Positions 1 to 6,188 of a DNA stretch of 12,525 nucleotides are shown here, in pieces (position 1 is the first letter of the stretch; each line of letters begins with the position of its first letter). The DNA comes from Thermoprotei archaeon (GTDB lineage: Archaea; Thermoproteota; Thermoprotei_A; Sulfolobales; Ignisphaeraceae): NCBI GenBank assembly GCA_003661775.1, contig QMWT01000024.1, positions 1 through 12,525 of the forward strand, in the 5' to 3' direction. Both the position numbers and the translations under genes were made by a program. The notes under the pieces were generated by a model. The model did no database searches. It was given only the letters and a program-made list of their open reading frames with translations, and was not told the origin of the DNA.

Positions 1-83
1 AGAACCGGCGAGTAAGGTAGTTAGCTCTCTGCAGAGTTCTGGGAAGCCGCCACCGCGTATCTCAAGGATTTGACGTCGGGGAT
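1..83. other. window edge, coding status unresolved
   Basis: Two readings compete. On the minus strand a frame with no stop from the gene end at 84 to position 1 reads LEIRGGGFPELCREL and onwards, but it has no ATG, GTG or TTG start inside the window. On the plus strand a frame entering at position 2 ends with TGA at 71-73 (last residues PPPRISRI), which would be a gene convergent with its neighbour. Neither is long enough to decide, and no RNA motif was seen. Confidence 0.25.
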
Positions 84-1118
84 TTAGGGAGAGGAGTGCG
101 GAGGAGCGGTATTCTCGAGGAGATCCACGCAGAGTGCACGGTCCCTAAGATTCTCGTAGGGTACCACTACGCGGCCTGCCGATGCGCAGTTAAGAAGTAG
201 TGCACCGTGCGCGTAGCCCTCGACAACACAGCTGTCCCCGGACAGCGTCTTGTTGATGTTCTGGCTCCCGACAACGAGCCTCGTGCCTAAGGCCCTCGCC
301 TCCCACTCTATGCTTACCACTGTCAGGGGTTTACCCTGGGCAAACCACTTCCTCAGCTCCTCCTTCAAAATACCTGCGGATCTAGCTCTTCTTAGAATGG
401 CTACTAAGCGGCATGCAAAGGCGTGTAGGTGCTCCTCTGCGCTGCGGCCCTGCGCCTGGGCGAGGTAGGAGAACCTCTCCTTCGGTGATGGTGCCTGGGA
501 GACCCCCGGCAGAGACGAGAACGCGACTTCGGCGATCCTGGCCTCCGCTATGCTCGGCGCTGCTAAAATAAAGGAGTAGAGAAGCCCGGGCTGCTCCAAA
601 AGTCTTCTGGAGCCCTTGAACGAGATGACGGTCCCCACCTTGATCGGCTCCGAGCCGTAGTAGACGGCGTAGAGGAATGCGGGTAAGCGAAAGAACGGGT
701 TGAACCTATCTACATTTGCACGTCCGCCGAAAACGAAACGTATGTAGTTTCCGTAACTGGTGTTGAAGTGGCGTGGGCAGAAAACGGTGTTGGGCGGAGG
801 TTTGGATGAGCATCCCAGTCGGGTAACCGATAGGTTCAGCAGAGGAGGCTCGCCGCGCACTGAGAGCTCCACGGAGCCTGGGCACACCCTGTGCCGAAGA
901 GGTTCGTCGCAGAACAGCAGGCGGGTGCCCGGGGAGATAAAGAGCCATCCACCACCCTCCAGAACCTCTGCTAGAACTCTCAGCCTCTCGACCTTGAGCT
1001 TCAGGAAAACAACCCTCTGCTCAAACTTTTCGAAAAGCCCTGCGGGGCAGCGGAACACGAAGTTCTCAGCCCCGCTGCAGTGAAGCGAAGCATCTATATC
1101 CCTCACAGCCAGAAGCAC
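84..1118 (-). CDS. unrecognised archaeal protein, 345 aa
   Basis: I do not recognise this protein. The frame stays open up to an ATG at 1223, but I place the start at GTG 1118. A GGTG sits 7 nt ahead of that codon and a TATA-like CTCTATTAC (minus strand, about 1151-1159) predicts transcription from about 1129. The longer form would run through the sRNA and the trm14 start. It has no signal peptide, no clear membrane segment and no nucleotide-binding motif. The middle carries an aromatic stretch (GGRANVDRFNPFFRLP, then FLYAVYYGSEP). The C-terminal part has a basic helix (LVAILRRARSAGILKEELRKWF) followed by alternating hydrophobic segments that look like beta strands. Eight or so cysteines are scattered and form no CxxC pair. 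The coding sequence is clearly GC-richer than genes past 6 kb. A short lineage-restricted distribution is likely; function unknown. Confidence 0.7.
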   Translation of the reverse strand: MLLAVRDIDASLHCSGAENFVFRCPAGLFEKFEQRVVFLKLKVERLRVLAEVLEGGGWLFISPGTRLLFCDEPLRHRVCPGSVELSVRGEPPLLNLSVTRLGCSSKPPPNTVFCPRHFNTSYGNYIRFVFGGRANVDRFNPFFRLPAFLYAVYYGSEPIKVGTVISFKGSRRLLEQPGLLYSFILAAPSIAEARIAEVAFSSLPGVSQAPSPKERFSYLAQAQGRSAEEHLHAFACRLVAILRRARSAGILKEELRKWFAQGKPLTVVSIEWEARALGTRLVVGSQNINKTLSGDSCVVEGYAHGALLLNCASAGRVVVPYENLRDRALCVDLLENTAPPHSSP

Positions 1119-1150
1119 AGTGAGACACCGAGGAGAACCTCGGGAAGCAG

Positions 1151-1159
1151 GGTAATAGA
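1151..1159 (-). promoter_or_regulatory. TATA-like box of the 84-1118 gene
   Basis: The minus strand reads CTCTATTACC here, the most AT-rich stretch in the divergent gap. With the usual archaeal spacing of about 26 nt from the TATA centre, transcription would begin near 1129, giving a leader of about 11 nt before GTG 1118 that contains GGTG. Confidence 0.4.
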
Positions 1160-1166
1160 GCTGTCC

Positions 1167-1222
1167 GGATGATGTGTATCCCGACCGCTTCTGATAGCTG
1201 ATGAAGCGGTGGCTGGCTGACA
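1167..1222 (+). ncRNA. box C/D guide sRNA (predicted 16S 530-loop guide)
   Basis: All four boxes are in order: C ATGATGT (1169-1175), a 15-nt guide, D' CTGA (1191-1194), a 3-nt gap, C' CTGATGA (1198-1204), a 12-nt guide, D CTGA (1217-1220). This is the standard layout of archaeal 2'-O-methylation guides that bind L7Ae, Nop5 and fibrillarin. The second guide (AGCGGTGGCTGG) pairs with the universally conserved archaeal 16S segment CCAGCCGCCGC of the 530 loop over 11 pairs, one of them G-U. By the N+5 rule the target is the C equivalent to E. coli C522. No target was recognised for the first guide. The C box ends in T rather than A, and the flanks give only a weak terminal stem, so the ends are approximate. 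The RNA lies immediately before trm14. Confidence 0.75.
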
Positions 1223-2382
1223 TGAAAGTGAAGCTCTACGCAACCGTGGACCCCGGCCTTGAACACGTGGTGCTCGAAGAGCTTGCCGAGATCGCCCCCC
1301 TAGAGAGGGCCGTCGTGGCACCGGGAAGACTGTACTTCACAGCACCACTGGAGCTTCTTCCGAAGATAATCACGTGGAGCAGAACCGTGAACAAGCTATA
1401 CCTTGTGCTGAGCGAAGAAGAGGCTTCTAACCTCGAAGACATCTACAGGGCTGTTAAGAACACGCCTATAGAGCAGTACCTCGAGCCCAACCAGAGTTTT
1501 GCTGTTAGAGCCTCCAGATTAGGAGAGCACAGCTTTACGAGTATAGACATCGCTCGGGTAGCGGGGCAGGCGGTCATAGATAGGTTCCTGTCCCTCGGAC
1601 TACCCCGGCCTCCGGTAAACCTAGACAACCCCGATGTAGAGATAGCGTGCGAACTGAGGTACAGCCACCTCATAGTATCGCTGAACCTAACAAGAGAATC
1701 CCTACACAAACGAGGCTACCGCATATACAACCACGTAGCAGCACTCAAAACAACTATCGCCGCCGCCATGCTCAGACTTGCCAGGTTTAGACCAGAGCAT
1801 GTATTGCTGGACCCTATGTGCGGCGGAGGTACCATAGTCACGGAGGCGGGGCTTATCAGGAAGAATATACCGCCGGTGCTCTACGGTAGGTATCTAGAGC
1901 TTCGGCTAAGGAAAATAACCTCGCTAAGAAGCCTGTGGGAGGCAATAGCGGAGGAGGTAGATAGAGCAAAGGAGAGGGTTCTAGGCAAGATAAGTAGTGA
2001 AAAGAAGTCTATATGCATGGATATATCCCCTAAACACCTAGAGGGAGCCATACTGAACGCGCGGTCAGCAGGTGTAGACGATACTGTAAGGTTCGTAGTT
2101 GGAGATGCCAAGAGGATAGACCAGTATGTAGGAGATGTACCTGACGTTGTTGTGACAAACCCGCCCTACGGGCACAGGATGCACAGGCATAGACTTGACG
2201 AGCTCTACTACCACTTCCTGACGAGCCTCTCAAAGCTGGGCAGAGGCATCGTGGCGGTGTTCATAACCTCGGCCGTTGATGTAGCTGAGCGGGTGCTCGA
2301 GAACACCGATGTAGAGCTTCTCAAAAGAATATACGTGCTCCACGGAACCCTGCCCTCCTACATCTATGTGGTTAGAACGTAA
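1222..2382 (+). CDS. trm14: tRNA (guanine(6)-N2)-methyltransferase, Trm14/TrmN type
   Basis: This is a THUMP-domain, class I SAM-dependent RNA methyltransferase of the COG0116 type. The archaeal members make m2G at position 6 of tRNA. The N-terminal ~160 residues hold the ferredoxin-like and THUMP region, which grips the tRNA acceptor stem. Residues 163-180 contain the family signature LHKRGYR followed by an Ala-rich helix. The methyltransferase domain shows motif I DPMCGGGTI (197-205), an acidic ribose-binding site in MDIS (266-269) and the catalytic NPPYG (313-317), which acts on exocyclic amines. Trm-G10 (COG1041) instead has a CGTGG-type motif I, so Trm14 is the better call. The frame also has ATG at 1201, but ATG 1222 has GGTGG 9 nt ahead and gives the expected start KVKLYATVDPGLE; 387 aa matches the family. 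The leader contains a box C/D sRNA, so the two transcripts may be coupled. Confidence 0.85.
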   Translation: MKVKLYATVDPGLEHVVLEELAEIAPLERAVVAPGRLYFTAPLELLPKIITWSRTVNKLYLVLSEEEASNLEDIYRAVKNTPIEQYLEPNQSFAVRASRLGEHSFTSIDIARVAGQAVIDRFLSLGLPRPPVNLDNPDVEIACELRYSHLIVSLNLTRESLHKRGYRIYNHVAALKTTIAAAMLRLARFRPEHVLLDPMCGGGTIVTEAGLIRKNIPPVLYGRYLELRLRKITSLRSLWEAIAEEVDRAKERVLGKISSEKKSICMDISPKHLEGAILNARSAGVDDTVRFVVGDAKRIDQYVGDVPDVVVTNPPYGHRMHRHRLDELYYHFLTSLSKLGRGIVAVFITSAVDVAERVLENTDVELLKRIYVLHGTLPSYIYVVRT

Positions 2383-2389
2383 CTGGGTA

Positions 2390-2450
2390 TAGGGTCAGCC
2401 GAGCTCCTAAGTCATCACCCTCTCAGCGTCCGCCACACACATCACGCCCA
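2390..2450 (-). ncRNA. box C/D guide sRNA (possible 23S guide)
   Basis: Reading the minus strand: C GTGATGT (2445-2439), a 12-nt guide, D' CTGA (2426-2423), a 4-nt gap, C' GTGATGA (2418-2412), a 13-nt guide, D CTGA (2398-2395). Short G-rich and C-rich flanks (TGGGC before, CCCTA after) can form a small terminal stem. A TATA box lies at the right distance to start transcription at about 2449. The second guide (CTTAGGAGCTCGG) is complementary to CTCCTAAG, which resembles the conserved CCTAAGGTAGC core of 23S helices 69-71; the N+5 position would be near E. coli G1921. That target is an inference because I cannot see this organism's rRNA. The first guide would pair with CGTCCGCCACAC, which I could not place. 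As in the other sRNA, the C box ends in T instead of A. Confidence 0.8.
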
Positions 2451-2564
2451 GTGCAGGAGAAGCAACGAAGCATAATATCCATATCTGCGCACCTAGCGAG
2501 CTAACCTCAGTTCGTCGCGAGTTCTTCATCCCTTCTTCGGGTCTGGTTGGAGCGGCTTCATCAC
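2451..2564. other. gap between Pop5 and the sRNA, nothing else recognised
   Basis: Apart from the sRNA promoter, this convergent intergenic stretch shows no open frame with a plausible start, no tRNA-like arms and no further box C/D set. It presumably holds the 3' end of the RNase P operon transcript; no clear T-tract terminator is visible. Confidence 0.4.
2471..2480 (-). promoter_or_regulatory. TATA box of the 2390-2450 sRNA
   Basis: The minus strand reads GGATATTATG here. Its centre is about 26 nt before position 2449, exactly where the sRNA sequence begins 5' of its C box. This spacing is the archaeal norm and supports an independent transcript rather than processing from the operon upstream. 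Confidence 0.6.
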
Positions 2565-2966
2565 TTACCTGATCATTCTCCGTAGCCTGGTTAATAGCCC
2601 TGACGTTCTGAGAGGGGCGAAGATGCAGGGATTCTCCTCAGCTAGATGGACAACCGAGATGAGCCACAAGAACATTCTTGCGCAGAAGTGGGGGCCGCGA
2701 ATCCTGACCAGCAGCCTGGAATTAGACGGGTTGAACATTATGAGATCGGTGCTGCAGAGAGAGTAGTAGAGATGACCCCCCACCCTACGCACGACATCAC
2801 TTAGCAAATTCCTCAGCTTCCTAGTATCGACATCCTCACTGCACACAGCTTTGAGCAGAACATACCTCTTAACAACATTCCTTCTACCGCCCTCGGCTCT
2901 TATCTCCATGAACTCCTCCAGCACCCTGAGCTCGGAGCTGATGCTCTTGACGTGGTACAGCAACAT
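2565..2966 (-). CDS. rnp2: RNase P protein component 2 (Pop5/Rnp2)
   Basis: Pop5 pairs with Rpp30 to activate the catalytic domain of RNase P RNA in 5' maturation of tRNA. The fold is recognisable: KRYVLLKAV begins the first strand, a Gly-containing helix and strand follow (VVRRVGGHLYYSL), then LLVRIRGPHFCARMFLWLI, and the end carries the family's TSG motif (LRTSGLLTRLRR). Its place directly after Rpp30 is the classic archaeal order. From ATG 2966 the protein has 133 aa, but that start has no ribosome-binding site. The same frame is open upstream to TGA near 3042 and encodes a strongly hydrophobic segment (SFLALVLSFVSLTVALMLL) crossing the ATG. A GAGGTG lies 8 nt before an in-frame CTG at 3029. 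The real protein may therefore be about 154 aa with an N-terminal membrane anchor. Confidence 0.8.
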   Translation of the reverse strand: MLLYHVKSISSELRVLEEFMEIRAEGGRRNVVKRYVLLKAVCSEDVDTRKLRNLLSDVVRRVGGHLYYSLCSTDLIMFNPSNSRLLVRIRGPHFCARMFLWLISVVHLAEENPCIFAPLRTSGLLTRLRRMIR

Positions 2967-3021
2967 TAGCGCTACGGTCAGAGAGACGAAGCTCAGTACA
3001 AGTGCTAGGAACGAATACAGG

Positions 3022-3669
3022 TCATGCAGGGCTGATCCACCTCTTCAAAACTTCTGCGGGGTTTACCAGAAGCACGGTTCTTCTTTCTGTCCTCGAGAAA
3101 CCTAGATTGAGGAGCACCGCGTCTACCTGCGTACCTAGCACGGGCAGGACCTCGGATGTTGAGCAAGAAGATAACACAACCTCCACACCTTCTTTCAAAG
3201 CGTGTTCTAGGAGTGAGACAAACCTGTGCATAAGAGGTAGAGGTCTTTCAACCCGGGAGAGCCTCCAGAAGATCTCCCCTATACACACCTCCACATAGGG
3301 CCTGAATCTATTTTGAGATAGAATCAAGATCTCGCCCTCGTCGAAGAACTTGATATTGGTAGAGTTGACAAGCAATGAGATGGGGTATCTGCACCTAACC
3401 TTGGCGGCCCGTCTAGCTTCCGAAAGTGATGCGGGTTTGTAGAAGGGAACAGCAGCGTTCTTTCGAGTTCTGATAGAGAACGGGTCGCTAACCTGTACCC
3501 GGGGCAGGATCGCCATAGCTGAGGAAATAGGCAGGCGGTCTACGTCCAAGGTATCTGGGTCGACACCGCCAACAATCAGGTCGTATTCACCGAAAAGCTT
3601 TGTTGCTAAGTCTAGGTACCTTCTTGCTCCCTCTCCGTCGAGCCACCCCAAGAGATCGAAGATCATCAT
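3022..3669 (-). CDS. rnp3: RNase P protein component 3 (Rpp30/Rnp3)
   Basis: This is the TIM-barrel (PHP-like) subunit of archaeal RNase P, partner of Pop5 in the heterotetramer that supports cleavage by the RNA subunit. Strand-helix units typical of the barrel are visible: DLIVGGVDPDTLDVDRLP near residue 30, RYPISLLVNSTNIKFFDEGEI near residue 95, YVEVCIGEI near residue 125, and GVEVVLSSCSTSEVLPV followed by AVLLNLGFSRTE towards the end. Length is 215 aa, normal for the family. The start is ATG 3669 (or the next codon, also ATG), 2 nt after the stop of the COG1325 gene, so the two are translated from one transcript. The gene order COG1325, Rpp30, Pop5 is conserved across archaea. The sequence is divergent, so the assignment leans partly on context. 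Confidence 0.85.
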   Translation of the reverse strand: MMIFDLLGWLDGEGARRYLDLATKLFGEYDLIVGGVDPDTLDVDRLPISSAMAILPRVQVSDPFSIRTRKNAAVPFYKPASLSEARRAAKVRCRYPISLLVNSTNIKFFDEGEILILSQNRFRPYVEVCIGEIFWRLSRVERPLPLMHRFVSLLEHALKEGVEVVLSSCSTSEVLPVLGTQVDAVLLNLGFSRTERRTVLLVNPAEVLKRWISPA

Positions 3670-3671
3670 AG

Positions 3672-4139
3672 CTACTCACTTGCCTCAGCGAGGATCTTCG
3701 AGGTTATGTAGTGCTTTACCGTCGGCACATCTTTACCGTGGGCAAACGACACGACCACCCTTATGGCATCGCTACCGTCGTATAGGCGCAGCCTACCAAG
3801 GTAAGCTTCCTGCTTGTTCACCCTCAGGTATAGCTTAGATGAGCGTCTGTCGTACCTACTCTCAAAAGTTGACAGCAGAATCTCACGATCAACATCGCCT
3901 AAGGAACTTAGTACGTATCTAGCAACCTCTTCAGCTTCCTCACCGCGGATCTTGATGACGAACCTCTTTATAGGATTCCCGTAGTAACCGGTGAAGCTCA
4001 GCTCCTCTACGTGGATAGCAGATCTGATGTTCGGAGAAACGAGGTTTTTCAATGCAGACAAAACCTTATCCTCATCTTCTGTAGCGTGGCAGTTAGCGGA
4101 TATCTCCACCTCTACCACCTTCGGCTCTCCACGTCTCAA
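3672..4139 (-). CDS. exosome-associated RNA-binding protein, COG1325 family
   Basis: A 155-aa archaeal protein encoded almost always beside RNase P and exosome genes; it is described as an RNA-binding, exosome-linked protein whose exact role is not settled. The family signature is the N-terminal VEVEISANCHATEDEDKVL followed by ALKNLVS. A HVEELSFTGYYGNPIKRF strand pair, a helix (EEVARYVLSSL) and the RVNKQEAYLG segment follow, in the usual order. There are no catalytic motifs. ATG 4139 lies 7 nt after the stop of the GTPase gene, with GAGACGTGGAGA-like purine-rich sequence around the junction, and its own stop is 2 nt before Rpp30, so it sits inside one operon. Confidence 0.85.
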   Translation of the reverse strand: MRRGEPKVVEVEISANCHATEDEDKVLSALKNLVSPNIRSAIHVEELSFTGYYGNPIKRFVIKIRGEEAEEVARYVLSSLGDVDREILLSTFESRYDRRSSKLYLRVNKQEAYLGRLRLYDGSDAIRVVVSFAHGKDVPTVKHYITSKILAEASE

Positions 4140-4146
4140 CGCTGTT

Positions 4147-5343
4147 TCACCTAGCAGCGGAAACTATCTTGATAACATCTCCATCCTGCAGGACATAGTC
4201 CTTAGAAACCCTCTTCTTCCTCTTAGCATCGATTGCGTACAAGAACCCTTTTCCGAGGTCTGTATGCACCATATACGCAAGCTCAATAGCCGTAGTCCCC
4301 CTCCTAACTAGGTAAGCATCTGGCAGGACGTAGCCCTTGGAATCCATGTAGCGGTTAGGATCCTCAACAGGGTAGACGACGATCATGTTGAGAGCTGTAA
4401 GCACAGCCTCATTTATAACTTGTTGTACACCCGTGCCTCCAAGAACCTTCATAACCTTCCTGACAAGGTCGAGAGCACGCTTCTGCTCACCTGTCAGCTC
4501 AGTAAGCACTCTGAAATCTGGGTCTCCTGGAAGGTAATCTATGTAGCCGCTCTTAGCTGCTTTTCTAAGGATCAGCTCCCCCAACGCGGTTACGGGAATT
4601 ATATGCCGCCCCGGAAGCTCTTTCCCAAGCCTCTTTATATTATCAAGTGCCTCGGGAATATCGGCCTTGTTGGCGGCGATCACTATAGGTTTAGAGACCT
4701 CGCGCAGCTTCTTTATAAAGAGTCTCAGCTCCTCGTCTCTCCATGTCGAGGGTTTAGCACCTTCGAGCTTAGACGTTCTCAGGGCTTCGACGACGTGTTC
4801 CCTCCTAATAGAGAACCCCGATAATCTCTGGGTTAGTGCCTCGACCATCTGCCCGGACTCCATATGATCCAAGGCTCGTGCAAATCTACTCCAGTCCCTC
4901 CTAACATTCTCGAAGATCCACGTTTCGAACTCCTCCTCTATGGCAACGATATCTTCGAGGGGGTCGTGCGCCCCTGGACCCACGTACCGCCCATCCTCGT
5001 CGGTGCTGCCCGCCGCATCGACCACATGTATGATCACGTCGCTCTGCCTTATGGCGTCGAGAAACTTGTTACCTAGTCCCCGTCCCTTGTGGGCGCCCTT
5101 CACAAGACCTGGTATATCTGTGAGCAGTACGGGTATGAACCTATTCCCGCGCAGACAGAGGGAGTTGCGAGCATCACATTTAGGTAGACCCAGCTCCGTG
5201 TGAACACATTTAGTCCTTACATAGCCAACGCCCGTATGAGGTTCCAGAGTAACAAAGGGTCTATTCTCTATCTCTACAAGTGTAAGTGTTGCTGCCGCGA
5301 AGAATGTAGACTTTCCAACATTGGCCTTGCCTATGATCCCCAC
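4147..5343 (-). CDS. YchF/OBG-family GTPase with TGS domain
   Basis: A translation-associated P-loop GTPase of the OBG superfamily, archaeal YchF group. It shows G1 GKANVGKS (5-12), a conserved family segment with cysteines (KCVHTELGLPKCDARNSLC, 45-63), G3 DIPG (76-79), G4 NKAD (225-228) and a C-terminal TGS domain (about 322-398). Bacterial YchF has NxxE in place of NKxD and prefers ATP; here the classic NKAD predicts GTP specificity. Length 399 aa is normal. The GTG start at 5343 has no ribosome-binding site. Upstream the frame contains an ATA codon (5364-5362) with GGTGAT 5 nt before it, which would add PPKIR-type residues. The gene heads the operon with COG1325, Rpp30 and Pop5, and diverges from the L15e gene. 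Confidence 0.88.
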   Translation of the reverse strand: MGIIGKANVGKSTFFAAATLTLVEIENRPFVTLEPHTGVGYVRTKCVHTELGLPKCDARNSLCLRGNRFIPVLLTDIPGLVKGAHKGRGLGNKFLDAIRQSDVIIHVVDAAGSTDEDGRYVGPGAHDPLEDIVAIEEEFETWIFENVRRDWSRFARALDHMESGQMVEALTQRLSGFSIRREHVVEALRTSKLEGAKPSTWRDEELRLFIKKLREVSKPIVIAANKADIPEALDNIKRLGKELPGRHIIPVTALGELILRKAAKSGYIDYLPGDPDFRVLTELTGEQKRALDLVRKVMKVLGGTGVQQVINEAVLTALNMIVVYPVEDPNRYMDSKGYVLPDAYLVRRGTTAIELAYMVHTDLGKGFLYAIDAKRKKRVSKDYVLQDGDVIKIVSAAR

Positions 5344-5390
5344 TCGTATCTTTGGCGGAGGTATGGTCCATCACCCTGTGGTTGGCAAAC

Positions 5391-5399
5391 CGTTTAAAC
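5391..5399 (-). promoter_or_regulatory. TATA box of the ychF-RNase P operon
   Basis: The minus strand reads GGTTTAAACG. Counting 26 nt from the centre puts the transcription start near 5369, just ahead of the ATA codon at 5364 and 26 nt before GTG 5343, so the mRNA would have a very short leader or none. Confidence 0.5.
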
Positions 5400-5445
5400 C
5401 CTACGCTGTAGAGACTCTCAGCACACAACTAATTTAGGGGAATAG

Positions 5446-5453
5446 CTTTTTAG
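5446..5453 (+). promoter_or_regulatory. TATA box of the L15e gene
   Basis: CTTTTTAG preceded by the purine-rich GGGGAATAG is the best TATA/BRE candidate. Transcription from about 5475 would leave a leader of about 18 nt that includes the ribosome-binding site AGGTG (5478-5482), 10 nt before ATG 5493. Confidence 0.5.
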
Positions 5454-5492
5454 GCTTGCTACAATGTTAGTCTTGCTAGGTGTTGTCAGAGT

Positions 5493-6164
5493 ATGGCTAA
5501 GTCGATGTACCACTACATAGCTATGGCGTGGAAGAGACCCTACGACGGCCCACTAGCACCGGCGATAAAGCAGAGGCTCATAGAATGGCGTCGCCAACCC
5601 TCGATAGTCCGCGTCGAGAATCCTACAAGATTGGATAGAGCTCGGGCTATAGGCTACAAGGCTAAGCAGGGCTTCATAGTAGTTAGAGTAAGAGTTAGGA
5701 AGGGAGGACTGCGGAAGCCCAGGCCCAGGTCTGGTAGAAGACCTAAGAGAATGGGCGTCTACGGACATTCTCCACGCAAAAGCCTTCAGCTCATAGCGGA
5801 GGAGCGAGCTGCACGTAAATACAGGAATCTCGAAGTGCTTGGAAGCTACTACGTTGGTGAAGACGGTCTATACAAATACTTTGAGGTAATACTCGTTGAC
5901 CCTCATCACCCAGCGATCAAGAGCGACCCCGACATAAACTGGATTACGGAACCCCAGCATAGGGGCAGGGTATTTCGTGGAAAGACAGCGGCCGGAAGAA
6001 GGATGAGAGGCCTACTTAAATCGAGAGGTCTAAGGGGTACACACAAGTACAAATGGAAGAAGAAGCAGAAGGAGAGGAAGCTCAGGAAGAGGCATGAAGC
6101 GAGCCGCGGTGCGAGGCTGATAGCACCTAAGGAGATTTACGAGGAGTTAGGCAGAGAAAAGTGA
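5493..6164 (+). CDS. rpl15e: 50S ribosomal protein L15e
   Basis: Ribosomal protein eL15, a highly basic large-subunit protein shared by archaea and eukaryotes that buries long extensions in 23S rRNA. The opening AKSMYHYIAMAWKRPYD is the family hallmark. Next come LIEWRRQPSIVRVENPTRLDRAR and an RVRVRKGGLRKPRPRSGRRP basic segment. GVYGHSPRKSLQ, EVLGSYYVGEDG and FEVILVDPHHPAIKSDP follow in the expected order, and the tail is rich in Lys and Arg. Length 223 aa includes a somewhat long C-terminal tail, as in crenarchaeal members. ATG 5493 follows AGGTG by 10 nt. The gene is monocistronic here: it diverges from the GTPase operon and converges with the split-motor operon, 24 nt from its end. In many archaea it instead heads the COG1325-RNase P cluster. 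Confidence 0.97.
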   Translation: MAKSMYHYIAMAWKRPYDGPLAPAIKQRLIEWRRQPSIVRVENPTRLDRARAIGYKAKQGFIVVRVRVRKGGLRKPRPRSGRRPKRMGVYGHSPRKSLQLIAEERAARKYRNLEVLGSYYVGEDGLYKYFEVILVDPHHPAIKSDPDINWITEPQHRGRVFRGKTAAGRRMRGLLKSRGLRGTHKYKWKKKQKERKLRKRHEASRGARLIAPKEIYEELGREK

Positions 6165-6188
6165 AATTGCACACAATCTCGAGTACAT

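Noticed and set aside
1119..1223. Longer form of the 84-1118 gene from ATG 1223
   Set aside because: It would run through the guide RNA and the trm14 start, and a better start with GGTG and a TATA-like box exists at 1118.
2383..2564. tRNA gene in the convergent gap
   Set aside because: No T-arm, anticodon arm or acceptor pairing was found; the structured element there is the box C/D sRNA.
3002..3025. ATG at 3025 (minus) after GAGGTG as a start upstream of Pop5
   Set aside because: It is out of frame with Pop5 and reaches TAG after six codons, so it cannot give the protein.
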